Notes: a model not told the origin generated them from the sequence alone. Positions 24,801 through 36,379 are shown, numbered from the stretch's first letter. The stretch is 64,000 nucleotides of DNA from Taeniopygia guttata (GCF_048771995.1 NC_133032.1:20599001-20663000), one strand, 5' to 3'. A program made the numbers and translations.

Positions 24801-27800
24801 AGTCAGGCAGCAAAAGGAAGAGGCTGCAGGAAGTGAGAGAGACTCAGCCTGTCTGCACACAGCGTGAATGGCACCTCCATTGAGGTGGCACCACATAATT
24901 ATATGATTCCTTTTGAAACTACTCTCCCTCAAAAAGCTGATTTAGATTCAGCAACATAGATGCTCTTGGTTTACTGTTCAACATGCGGAACATGAAACAC
25001 TCAGCACCTAATCTGCTCTAGAGACATGAAGTACTTGAATTTAATAACCTCTTCCACTCACAGTAAATATGTCAATATTTATTTTGGCAAAATTTTGTGT
25101 ATAGAACAATTGTGTAAAAAAAGCAATTTGTTGGTATTTTTACATCAAATACTTGGACTTCTTTGAAATAGTGTTTAATTTTATATTTAACTATATCAAA
25201 CTTATAACAAAGGAACTCTTTTTGCCAAACATAAAATTATTTTTTCTCAACTTCCTAGTTTGTCAAAATTTCAGATTTTGGGTAGTGAATTTAAAACTAA
25301 ATGTAAATCTAGTCTTCGCAGAAGAACAGAAATTATGGATGAAATTATGGATGTGAGTGTTAAACCTGTAAACCTGTAAAGCAAAAAGATATTGAAGCTT
25401 TAATATAAAAAAATTCTAGATTAGTCCAAATGTAGCAAATACTCTTGTGTTGCTCCTTCCACAGAAGTGTTCTGTGTTATTTGTGACATTTGAGTGGCTA
25501 ATGAAAGTCCAGCTACTTTTCAATAACTAGTCAGCCTTTTTTTAATCTGATTATGTTATGGGCAATTACCATTGTATGATTCCAAGTTCAAGTCACTGTT
25601 TTGAAAAGTAGAACTTTAGATGCTGGCAGTTAGACCTATCTGTGTCTTTCTAACTTCCTTTTAACTTAATCCTTTCTTTACTTGATCTAATTGCCATGGA
25701 GGCCATCATATGGATTAAAAGCATTGGCACATGCAGCCAACTATCAGATTCACACTAAAAGCTTGTTCATGTGGCTTTAAGCTCGTGAATAAGTCACAAA
25801 ATCTTACTTGTCATGTAATAGTAACAATATGGTAAAGTTTAGTGAAGTATTTAGGTGCAGCAGAAAGCTGTCCCTGCACCAGAACTGGAAGAAAAGCTGG
25901 AAATAGCCTATTGCACGTGAAACAGGTAGTGTGGGAAAGTAGATTTGATTGAAATCTATTAAACAGATACAATAAATAATGGTAATCTAAAGATACGCCT
26001 ATGAAATATGCATAACTCTATACTGAGTATGCCTGGAGGTTCCCTTTGCTACCTAAACCCACACTTTATTACAAAAAACTCTTCACAAAACCTGTCACTT
26101 TTTCAGCAATACATTGTCTTGACGCTATTGTAAAGTAAAACCTAAAAATTATCAGAAAATCAGTTTCTATCTAGAAAATATTTCCATGTTTTGCTAAAGT
26201 GCTACTTTCAGCTTTTTCAGCATGAAACTGATGCACTGATGATATGTGATAGCTAGAAATCCCTTGGCCCTTTTGTAATAAAATGTTCAAAAAGAGTACC
26301 CCAGCAAAATTTCAAATCAAGAGATTTTACAAGCTCTGCAGAGTCCTCTTTATTTCCTGCCCTGATTTCTTTTTAGGTATGTATGAGTACAAGGCTGACA
26401 CTTTCCAGTGAGGGGTGAGTTGATGCAGTCAGTCACCTTCACTTAACTAGAATTGTCCAGATAGCTCAGGCAGAGAATGTTCATCTATTGAAAAAGCCTC
26501 TGTGCATGTGTTCACATGTGTGAATACAGCAATTAAACCATGCATGCCAAAACTTTCCTTGGGTCAAAGTAACACTTCGTGTTCAGCACCGGGGACAGTA
26601 GGAAGAGCCACTTGCCCAAAGGCTGTGGTACTGCTGGGAAGTTAGACACACATTTTGGTGTCTGATCTGACACCAAAGGCAGGAGCATGCCTGGAGCACT
26701 GATTATCCTCACTCTCTGCCCTTTCAGCGGAAAACTTTGAAGGTTGGCAGACCTTCTTGATGTCTACTGATAATTTGTAAAAGACGGCAAATTTGTACTG
26801 ATACAAACTAGGAAATTCTTACCTTGAAAGTTTGCAAGTTTAATAGCAAATGTAGTAATATTTTTGTTTGTTGCATTAAAGTCCTTTGAGATTTCTAAAG
26901 AGGATATGCCATTACCAACACTGCCCTGTTACAGCATGGATCAGCAGCAGACTTGGTAACGAGTACCGTGAATCTATCTTGCAACAGAACTAGGAATCAC
27001 TGCTTTCAACAATTGTCAGACACTTAAACATCCTTTACCCAGCAGATTTTTATGACGGAACAGGTTGTTTAAGGATCAAAACCAACAAGCACCATTCTCT
27101 TGTATGCAAGAAAGATCTCTGATCTGAAAACATTATCAATGATTTAGGTGCTGCCATCTACCAAGGATTAGTATTTCGAATGTTTCTGGCTAGAGAATCT
27201 GTGCTGGTAATACTGTGTTTAGCTTTTCTTTGCTTTCCCAAGTCACACACATACTGCAGTCATGCATCTTATTTGTTCTGTTTGTAAGCAGTTAATAATG
27301 AAGTATCAAAGTTGAAACTGCAGCAGCCTATGCCCTTGGCTCCCAACCCTGCTGCAATCACTGGTAACTCACTGGGAATACCAAAAGACTCTCAGTTCTA
27401 CTGATGCCTAACAGAAGAGCACAGCAGAAGTAACTCTTTATTTCATATGTGGTAAGATTATTATTTGCAATAATCAGGAAGAGTACAATATAAATGAATA
27501 CAAATAAAAGAGGACGTGTTCTACAGTGTCTGTAGGCATCATTCAAGACCAGACAGAGCAGGCAGGAAAAAAAACAGCTGTGGGAATAATGCTAAAAGAC
27601 CCCATAGCAGCTGTCCACTTCCCAGAAGTGCCCAAGAGCAGATGGCAGGGAAGTATATACAATCAGTGATAGCATGCTATGAAACCTTCCTAAAATACTG
27701 TTCCAGCCCTCCTTCACCAGCAGCTCAGGAACTTCAAAGGGTGGTGAATTTGTCCTCAACAGCCTCAAGGGATTTCTCTTCCATTAATTTACTCTGTCAC

Positions 27801-30400
27801 TTTTTGAAGCCCTGTGGACTTTTGAGTTCACATAAACAAGGATGATCAGCTGTTCTGTATTATAGAAGAAATTGAAGAACTTAACACAAACAGCCTTGAA
27901 AAACAGTGGGAAAACCTAGATAGACCAAAGGGGATCTCTAGGGTAGCTTTCAAAGTCTGGAAAAAATGAAATGTTTCTTTTCATAGTGGAAAGCCAGTTA
28001 TGTTTCCATATCAACTAGAATAATTCGTACCTGTCTACTATAAAGCTAATAATAAAATCACCACTTTCTTCTCTGCAACCACTAGCACTAATCACCTACT
28101 TATGAAAATGTAACTAGAAGGAAAGATGCAAATGGCCAAATACAATTTTTCCCCTTCAACTATTTTTCTTCTTCAAGCAAAAGAAGCACCAAACCAGTCA
28201 TCATTCAAGGACTACAGAGCCTTTACTGATGTCACTAGAAAACACAGTGTAACCACAGAACCACAGCAACCCAATGAGAAGTAGAGTGGTGTGACTGGCT
28301 TACCATTTTTTTTTTTGGGTTTTTTTTGGTTGGTTTTTTTTTTTTTTTTTTTTTGGTTACAGCTTTTTTTTACCTAGCAGGGAAGGGAATCACCAATGGC
28401 TTGTGGAGGTACATGCCTAAATCAATATAACGTGAATCCATGGTCTTGTAACAACAGAATCCTGTATTTGTTGATTGCATGTGCAGCAAGACACCCAGCA
28501 TAAAAAGTTATACATTTGTACCTTCATCATCACACTGTGATCACCAACAAAACAGTGTTTACAGACTTCTGGGTAACAGAAAGCTCCATTTCTGGCCTGT
28601 CAGCAAAGCAAGGCAGCTTCCAGCCAGAAGGTGACTCCTGAGGAATTCTGAAGTTAGATTTGTGAACAGTACTACCATTAGCCCCAGATGCTAATGTAAC
28701 AATAATGTTTAGCAGCAGTACCAACACCGTGAGAACAGAGAATCACTAACTTCCATATTTTCTGACAGTCATCTAAATTCATGCAAGTATAAATATAAAG
28801 GCTGTACCAGTTGAGAATAAAAAATAAAAAATCAGAGATCAAGTATCTTACCTCAGATAAGTGTCCATCGATGGATGCCTAGTGAGGAATGTAACATGAG
28901 GAAAGACATATGGTAATGCTATCCTGAAAGACTCTCATAATCTACAGAAATTTTCAGGTTGTGCAATTATCTGACAAGGAGACAGAAAATCCAGGATTCT
29001 GTAATATCTATAGAAACAGTATAGACACCTCTATTTCCCCAGCTTTGCTCTGCTGCAGCAGGCTCCTGCAGGCTGCTTGACTTCTTCTCTGGACATGGGT
29101 GTGCTTTGCTGTGGTTCAGTCAGGATCACATGAGGCTACAGACCCAAATGAAGCATTACTGGGGTGATGACAAAGAAAGCCCCCTAAGCAAACATTCACT
29201 TTTAATGACCAGCAAACAAAGAGTGGAGATCAAAGAGACCTAATGTGAAAAGCATGCTCTTTTCAGTCAGTTGTGGGCAAGCAGGGAACTACACATTCCT
29301 ATAAAATGTTATACATCTGCCCAGACCAACTTAAAACTATTAAGTTTAGCTGGGAACAGCTTAGGCTGAGTAGAGCTTGCTGAGATTTTATTCAGAGCAC
29401 AAGGGTGTATTAGCTACTGGGGAGCTTGCTTGAATGTAACTAGATACTCCTGAGTTCAGGCTGATACTGTGAACCTGGTAAAGCTGGTTTGGATATTCCA
29501 CCCTAAACTGTATTAAGAGTGCACTAGAGACACAGGGTACCTAATCAAGACATGAGCCTGCCAACAGCAGAGCCCATTCTTTTGCTCCAGAACTGTGTCT
29601 CCCTGAAGCAGAGGCAAAGGCCAAATCACCAGAATATCCTATGGTGATCTGCAATGTGATCATTGTGGTTAAAGTCGTGTTTTAGAGTAGTCATATCAAT
29701 CACATGTTTTCTAGAGAATATAGATATCTGATTTCTATTTTTTGCTCGTTGTCACTCTAGTTATTACTGCAAATTCCTTTTTGTGGGATGACAGCATCAA
29801 AGCTAGCTGAAAGAAATATGCTTAGACCCCTCCCTCACAGTGAGAACCTGAAGGCTTTAAAGCTCTGGTTCACTGGGTTAAAAGTACTGTGGGACAAATA
29901 GCAAACATGTCAGAAAGGTTTATAGTCAACTCCCATCCTATCTCTTGCATGAGAGAATTTTGTCCCAGGTTTAAAGTTGGTTAACTCAGTTATTCTGAGT
30001 GGCAGCAAACTCTGCCATGCTCTGTAGGGCCTCGGGGGAGTTCCTCCTTCAGTCTTCACTATAGCACCTCTGAGACTGCATCTGCCACACACTTGTAGTG
30101 ATGCCCTGAGAAGTGACTTCTATTCAAACTCCATTACCTCTTGGTCTTTCCTGGCCCGCTGGAAGGATTGCTTTTACAGCTTGTTCTTATCAAATTAGCA
30201 AGAACAGTGTTCAAATACCTACAAATGTTCAAACACTCACAAGAAATACCAAACCCACTTCTCAGCTATGACGATTTCAGAACCTCCGGAGCCCTAAGAA
30301 ATCTGTTCTGTCCCTCCAAAAGCAGGCATTGGCGACCCTGACGCTGCACTGCTCTCTGCTGTGCAATTTCAGAATTTCTTTCTGATTTAAAAAACCCTAA
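18841..30400. other. AT-rich intergenic DNA between CTLA4 and the GC island
   Basis: No exon, RNA gene or clear transposon was recognised in 11.5 kb. The open frames are short and mutually overlapping. A T-rich low-complexity tract lies at about 28307-28372. A segment at about 20700-21040 has a different texture (a TTTATTG-containing, more GC-balanced block) but no ends or motifs that would let me name an element. Confidence 0.5.
28307..28372. repeat. Poly-T/TG low-complexity tract
   Basis: Runs of T broken by GGG and GGTTGG. It could be the A-rich tail of an old minus-strand retrosequence, but no body is recognisable beside it. Confidence 0.8.
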
Positions 30401-30990
30401 ACCCCTTTAAACATAAAGCCACCTGCACGTGCAAAGGCTGGTGTGAGATTCTAGGAAACCACAGAGAGCAGTTGCACCTCCGTGAGGGCCGATGCGGGCC
30501 CGTGCAGGGTGACCCTGAAGGGCTGCCAGGAGGAGTTCGGCTGTGCCGAGACCGCGCTGAGGGCGGGCCCCACGTGTGGCACCGGCTGGAGGGACGACCC
30601 CATCGCCACAGCCTGGCCCCATCCTCACGGTACAGTCCCATCCCCACAGCCTGGCCCCATTCTCACCGTACGGCCCCAGCCCCACGGCCTGGCCCCATCC
30701 GCACGGCGGCGCCGGGCGGTGCCGCCCCGGGCTCCGCTCTCCCCTCAGCCGTCCGGCCCGCAGCGCCCCCGCGCGGCCGCAGGGCCGCGGGCCCGGCGCG
30801 ATCCGGCGGCTCCGCTGCAGGGCCGGGCCGGGCGGTCACCCGGGGCTACGGCGCTTCCGCCGCGGGTCAGCAATGCTGCTTCCCCCCGTGGCACAGCGTC
30901 CAGGTGAGCTCAGCCTGAAAGGCAGCTCTTGGAAGCCTCTCCTGCAGAAGGAGAAAAAAATCCTTCACCGACCCCTTGCGGCGGGAGCCC
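30400..30990. promoter_or_regulatory. CpG island within the CTLA4-ICOS interval
   Basis: A strongly G+C- and CpG-rich block, densest at about 30700-30870 (GCGGCGCCGGGCGG, CCCCCGCGCGGCCGC). It looks like a promoter. On the plus strand an ATG at 30873 opens a ten-codon start, MLLPPVAQRP, followed by a good donor CAG/GTGAGC at 30903/30904; this could be a first exon, coding or not, but no partner exon was identified. It may have arrived with the adjacent MROH pieces. Confidence 0.55.
30601..30705. repeat. 38-bp minisatellite, about 2.7 copies
   Basis: CAGCCTGGCCCCAT recurs at 30609 and 30647, and CGGCCTGGCCCCAT at 30685, an exact 38-bp period, with CATCCTCACGGTA, CATTCTCACCGTA and CATCCGCACGG following. 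It lies inside the CpG island. Confidence 0.85.
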
Positions 30991-32100
30991 GGGGCTGACA
31001 CTGCAGGGTAGCCAGCTTTGGTTGTCTTTGCTCCGGTACCCATCAGAGGAGTGCGGCTGGACGGAGCGAGGGATCTCACCTTTGCGGGTGGGAGTACTGC
31101 CTTTGGAAGCCTTGGCTTGCATGTACAAAGAACTTTGTTCCCAAGGTTGTAAGCTGTGAGATTCTGAATGACAGACACAAAACAGAGAAGACTTAGTTAC
31201 ATATTTGTGATTTCACAAATCCATCGGGGCCTGAGTTGTCTAAGTCTAGTTCCAGTTAACTACTAACAACAATAGTGAAATCTGGCTTGGAGACAATTGA
31301 GAAGGGATTAAGTCAGAAGGGAAAAGCATGTGTGTGTCTCCAGCCTTAGTGTTTCTGGAAGTCCAAGGCTTGTTGTGCCGCTTCACTTGTCCTTGAAATT
31401 TTCAGCATAAATTTTCATTTATCTGTTATCTGCAAGAACGCATCACAACTTTGGTGACTGCTTCTGTTGTAGAAAGTTTCTCTTTGTTACACTGTCAAGG
31501 CAGTGGTAGCATGAGTTTGCCTTTAAAAAGTAATCACAACAATACTGAGATAAAAACCACACCACAAACCCCAAGCATCACCACAGAATATGTCTCTTTT
31601 CACCCTAACTCCTCAAAAGCAGCTGACCAGATAACCACATAATAGAGGTGCCCACCCTACTGCAAGCTTTGAAAGACTTCAGGTGTGAAAATTTTACAAA
31701 ATGTGTACAATTTGTCACTGTCACACCTAGAATAACTTCCATCGTCACCCAGCACATCCATGTATCTATCATGCCCTGCTCCCCCTAGTGCCAGGCACTT
31801 ACAGTCATGGTCTTCTGTTTTGCACTTTGCTTGGGTTTTACATATTTGCCATCTGTTCTGAAAGACTTCCTTTCCAAACCTAGATATAAGGGGGCCTGTA
31901 AAAAAGCCTCACTCATGTCACTGTTGGGACAGGACAGGAACGAAAATACTCCAGTTCAGAAGGCAAAGAAAAGAACTTCATTAACAAGTAGTGTTCCTCT
32001 TTTATAACCAGGATCGCTAAGATTGTCTTAGAGTAAAAACATTTAACCGTGGGCAGGCGGCTCCTCCGGCCTGGGGCTGGGGCTTCCGGGCTGTCCTTAC

Positions 32101-33496
32101 CAAGCGCTCGGCAAAGCTCCACAGGTCATCTGTCTTCAGCAGCCGCTGGAGATCCTTCCACTTCTTTAGGAAGGTTGCTGCAGAAAGCAGTGTTTCCCGA
32201 GAGGCCTGCAGAGCGGCAGAGCCCCGGAGATGGCACCGCAGCCCTGGGCACAGGACCCGCATCCCTGTGCCAAAGCCAGGAGGGGGCTGGAGCCATGAGG
32301 AGAAGCCAGGGTGTGGGGAGCCGGCTGAGCCCCCTCCCATGGGGACACCGGCGCCCAGGAGCCCTCACACTGGTTCTCATCGTGGCAATGGAAGAAGAGA
32401 GGGAGCAGGCCCTGTCTCACAAGCATCTTCAGGGGCTTCTTTCCCTTTTCTACTACTGATTCCATCACATCTTGATAGAGGCAAATGGAGAGCTGCTGCA
32501 CATGGCTGTTGTCCTGTTGGAAAGGAAAAAAACTCAGCACTGGATTCTCCAGGCCCCCCTGTGCACAGGCCCAAAAATCCACAGGGCACCACACTTCTGG
32601 GCAGCACCCAAGAAGTGTGCCCAAGCTGGGGGCACAGAGCCTTACATGGTCAAAGAGGGGCCAGAGCACCTCAGGCAATTTTGGGGCTGTGGGGCTGGAT
32701 GTTTGGATATCTTTGTTCAGGAGTAGATTTGTGAACACAGAGAGACTCCTCTTGACCACCTCTGTGTCTTCATTCCTCAGTAGCTCCACAAGGTGTTCAG
32801 ACAGGCTGCACATTTTTTTTGGCCTATGTGGAACAAAGGTTGTGCTGTGAATCCATGGAAAGCTGCACCGCCAGCACTGCTCCAGTGGTGCAACCCCACC
32901 TGCCTGCCATGGAGCCCAGAGGCCGAAGACCTGTCCCAGAGCACTCAGGCAGCTGAACAGTGACCCTGGAGAGCTGGGAGCAGCTGCCACAGCTCCCAAA
33001 GCCCAGCCAAGCCCAAGGGGCTGCTTTCCCCAGCCCCATGCTGCCAGCACAGCTTCAGCTGCTGCCTCCTTCTCACCATTGAGGGGTCCTGGTCCACGAG
33101 GCTTTTGAGTGCCAGGTGACACCTCTCCACGGACTTGCTCTGCAGGTGCTTTGTCATGATCTCCAGTATTAAGTTACCCCATTCATTCAAGTCCAGGCAG
33201 TCTAGGACCTGAAAGGCACAGAGCAGTGACAGGAGTGCCCAGCTGGCAGGAGCTCAGAACCGCACAGGGCTGAGCCAAGGCATTAGCACAGGGCACGGGC
33301 ACTGTCCCAGGCAGCTGCGGCTACGAGAGGGCAGAGGGGTGGGAGGCAGCTGAGCGAGGCAGTGCTGGCCATCAGGCTCACCTCCACCAGGAACGCCAGG
33401 GCAGCAAGATCCCAGTGTGGCTCCTCCCTGCTGAGCCACCTGAGCAGGCGGAATGCAGTGCTGGAACAGAAGGGTAGGCTGACAAAGCGCATCTCC
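32101..33496 (-). pseudogene. MROH-family 3' half, five exons, broken
   Basis: Maestro-type HEAT-repeat exons on the minus strand, in reading order: 33382-33496 (EMRFVSLPFC, RLLRWLS, WDLAALAFLVE), 33077-33208 (VLDCLDLNEW, LEIMTKHL, DPSM), 32646-32823 (KKMCSLSEHLVELL, SVFTNLLLNKDI, LWPLFDH), about 32370-32513 (DNSHVQQLSI, EKGKKPLKM, LLPLFFHCHDENQ) and 32101-32205 (ASRETLLSAATFL, LQRLLKTDDLWSFAERL). Acceptors are good throughout; donors are good except after DENQ, where the expected VAE codons and donor are not seen. The third exon is 178 nt where 177 is needed, with an A8 run before ATG that shifts the frame. Later C-terminal exons are absent. The first exon starts in the phase that would follow the last exon of the plus-strand half at 35825. 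MROH proteins are HEAT-repeat scaffolds of largely unknown role. Confidence 0.85.
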
Positions 33497-33628
33497 CTGG
33501 GAGGGTGAAAAAGGCACCATTGCTCCTGAGCTGAGTGGCCAAACCCCTCCCAGGGGTTTGTGGCAGCTTCTGGAGAAGCTCCAGGTGCCCTTCCTGCTTC
33601 AGCTCCGTTGGCAGCTGTGGGGGCACGC

Positions 33629-35825
33629 ATGGCAGAGACACCTCCAAGCCTACCCAAGAAGGTGGAAAAATGCCCTAGTGCTGCCCCACCACAGCAACAT
33701 AATGACTTGCCACAGTTCCAGCTGCTGGAGAAGGGTGAGTGGCAGAGCTGGGCCACACGGCTGGTGCCTGCAGCCAGCTTTGCCCTGCTCCATCCCATCC
33801 CATCCCATCCCATCCCATCCCATCCCATCCCATCCCATCCCATCCCATCCCATCCCATCCCATCCCATCCCATCCCATCCCATCCCATCCCATCCCATCC
33901 CATCCCATCCCATCCCATCCCATCCCATCCCATCCCATCCCATCCGACATGCCCATGGATAGGACAGAAGAGGGGCTGGGGCAGGACCCCCTGGTAGCCT
34001 GGGACATCCCAGGGCTGTCCCTGCCTGGGGACCGCAGGGCTGGGCTATGTTCTCTGGCCTCTCCTGCAGCTCTTCAGCTCTGGCATTCCCTTCCATTTGC
34101 CAGATGCAGGGAGGGATCAGACACAAGGACCAGACTCTACCCATAACTGGTGGCGCCCTGTACACCAGGTACAGAGAGCCATCCCCACCTTGTCAGCTGA
34201 GCATCACCGTTGGAGCACCCAATGGATACTCCCTCTCTTCCCTATTGTTCCTTCTTTTGCAGATGTTTACGAACCTCACAGGCACTTGGTGCCGAGAGAT
34301 GATCAGCATGTTTACCAAGGCTGCAGCAGAGCCGGGCCACACAGACACCCAGAGCATAGCTCCTGCTCCCAGCCTGGATCTATTTGGGGACAGAGTTGTC
34401 TTCAGTCCAAGTCAAGTAAGCAGCTTGTGGCTAGGGCTGGGTGGCCCCAGGAATTGTATGGCGCCTCAAGCCAGTTCCACTGGGCCTTCTCAGCCTTTGA
34501 GGCCCAGCCCAATGTGGTGGGAAGGGAAGCACTTCTCAGGGAAAGCTGGGGAAGTTGCTGCTGTTGCAGCTCTTCAAGTCTCCCCATGCCTTGTGCAGGT
34601 GCCAGGCTTTGTGAGGAACATGCACCAGAGGCGTGCGTCCAATGGGCCTCCAGACGAGTGGCTGTTCATGGACATCCTGAGGCTGACTGAGGCACACCCC
34701 ACTCATGTTGCAGTGACCCTCCTGCTCTGTGTCCCATCATGTGACAGGTACAGGGCCCACCTGCCTCGAGGGCTCAGGTCTAAGCAGCCTGTAGGCCCCA
34801 TCACCCTGTAACGCCAGTCCAATGGGGTCTTCTAGACAGGCAGAGAGTTTCAGAAGCCACTGGACACTCCATTTCCCAGCCCTGGCTTGTCAGCCCATAA
34901 GCCTCCTGTCATGCTCCCTCCCTACCCCTCAGGGCACTGTGGCTCTGTCATCTGGGTTCTTGTGGCTGCCCAGGCCACAGTGCTCTGGCTGAGACCCTCC
35001 TGACACACAGCTCTGGTCCTGCAGAGGTGCTGCAATCATGTGGAAGACCATAGCCTCATCAATAACAACACTGGCAAAGGTGCTGCCAACACTGCTTTGT
35101 GTGATGGAGGGCTGGCCACTGCAGAAAATGTACACCTCTGATGGGGACAATAAGGATGTATTTGCCCTGGCTGTGAGTTTCTGTAACTGGCCTTTGCTTG
35201 CACACAGGTTGCTTCTCCAGTGCCTCTCCATCCTCTCCCCCACTGCAACACCTCTCCCTGCCTCAGGCCCTGGGCTGACGCCTGGCTTAGGGGCAGGTTC
35301 AGGGGCACTAGCCAGATGCTCCCCCTGTGTCTCCCCTGGCCTCTCCCTCGTATGCTCAGGCCTTGCCACTTGGCACTGAGTGCTGTCTCTAAATGGTTTA
35401 TCCTTTGCAGGCAACCGGGGTGCTTTGGGAGATTCTCCGCCTGCCCTGGTGCCCAGAGCCATTTGTGGAATATTTCCTCAATCTCTGTGTGGCTCTGCTC
35501 TTCCAAGTTTACATCAGTACAGAGCAGGTATCAGAGGACAAAAATACTTTATGGAAAAGATGTCAGGAGGAAAATGGCCTTCCCACCAATATCAATAGGT
35601 GCCACTTCCCAGTCCTCCGGTCACTCCCACCTCCCCAGGGCTGAAGCCTGGGGTCCCAGCATGACCTGGGCCTTTGCTCTGCATACAGATTTGTGTGAAC
35701 ACTGTGAAGGCACTATTGCACCACCTGCGTTGTCTGGATTTACTGATGGCAGTGGAACGCAGGTGTGCCTGGGACACGCTGCTCTGTGCCGACACCCACC
35801 ACTATGCAGTGGGTCTGCTGGCCAG
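33629..35825 (+). pseudogene. MROH-family 5' half, six or seven exons, broken
   Basis: Plus-strand exons with matching phases: 33629-33734 (starts MAETPPSLPK; assigned from its Kozak-like ATG, donor and phase, so less certain), 34104-34168 (AGRDQTQGPD), 34263-34415 (MFTNLTGTWCREMISMFTK), 34599-34747 (VPGFVRNMHQ, DILRLTEAHPTHVAVTLLL), 35025-35172 (AAIMWKTIASS, VLPTLLCVMEGWP, SDGDNKDVFALA), 35411-35598 (VALLFQVYISTEQ, WKRCQEENGLP) and 35689-35825 (VKALLHHLR, WDTLLCADTHHYAVGLLAR). The peptides match the N-terminal part of bird MROH proteins. The last exon is 137 nt where 138 is needed, apparently a one-base loss near 35693-35703 that shifts the frame. It ends after AG of an Arg codon with donor GTGAGA; the expected next exon is not downstream but sits inverted at 33496 on the other strand. 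Confidence 0.8.
33791..33945. repeat. (CATCC)31 microsatellite
   Basis: Thirty-one uninterrupted perfect copies of CATCC (GGATG on the other strand), 155 bp. It lies between the putative first exon and the second exon of the plus-strand MROH half. All three frames on both strands stay open through it, which creates spurious long frames. Confidence 0.98.
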
Positions 35826-36053
35826 GTGAGACCTCATTCTCCCCACTGCCCCTCTCCTTTGTGCCCAGAGCACCCCATGTGGTCCTCGTGGTCATGGGTG
35901 GCAGGGCCTTGTCCCCAAGGGAGGGATGTGCAGACTGGAAAAGGCTGGGAGAGGAGGGTGCCCTGGAGCCCTAGCATTCTTTTCCTAGGTGGCTCTCAGT
36001 TGCCTTGAGTCAGCCAGTCCAAAACATTAGTCCCAGGAGCTGAAGAGGCATTT

Positions 36054-36195
36054 AGAATCACAGAACAGTTTGGCTTGGAAGGGACCTTTAAACACCATCT
36101 AGTCCAGCAATAAGCAGTGGCATCTTCAATTAGGTCAGTTTTTTTTTCTAGGGAAGGGGCATCTACTGCCTCTCTAGGTAACCTGTTTAGACTTG
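36054..36195 (-). mobile_element. CR1 LINE 3' end fragment
   Basis: The plus strand reads AGAATCACAGAACAGTTTGG, CTTGGAAGGGACCTTTAAAC, CATCTAGTCCAGC, then GGGGCATCTACTGCCTCTCT and AACCTGTTT. This is the reverse complement of a CR1 3' end. It begins about 230 bp after the last exon of the plus-strand MROH half and marks the edge of the GC-rich island. Confidence 0.85.
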
Positions 36196-36304
36196 ACTGA
36201 ATTTGCCACTTAGCACCTGTCAACTGAATGTATAGGTCAATGCCCTTGCAAGCCTTAGAGCTGGGCTAAACTCCTTAATATACTTTTTTCCCCCCTTCTT
36301 TTAG

Positions 36305-36374
36305 GAAAGTCAATGACAAATATTCTCAAGCATCATCCAAAGGAAAAAAAAAGCCAAACTCCAAAAATAAGTGA
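36305..36374 (+). other. Possible terminal exon (weak)
   Basis: A strong pyrimidine tract and acceptor (CCCCCCTTCTTTTAG) ends at 36304. It is followed by a 23-codon lysine-rich frame with the motifs KVNDKYSQ and KGKKKPN that ends in TGA at 36372-36374. Its phase would fit the AG end of the exon at 35825 (AG plus G gives Arg). The peptide is not recognised, and A-rich DNA can give Lys-rich frames by chance. Confidence 0.2.
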
Positions 36375-36379
36375 TTAAT

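Noticed and set aside
30391-30405. Telomere-like AACCCTAAACCCC at the left edge of the GC island
   Set aside because: Only one CCCTAA unit; too short to claim an interstitial telomeric repeat.
32166-33122. 318-codon single frame on the minus strand
   Set aside because: It runs through MROH exons and introns together; the exon model with splice sites explains the conserved parts better.
33560-34165. Several long frames on both strands of PSHPI or GMGWD repeats
   Set aside because: They are translations of the CATCC microsatellite, which has no stop in any frame.
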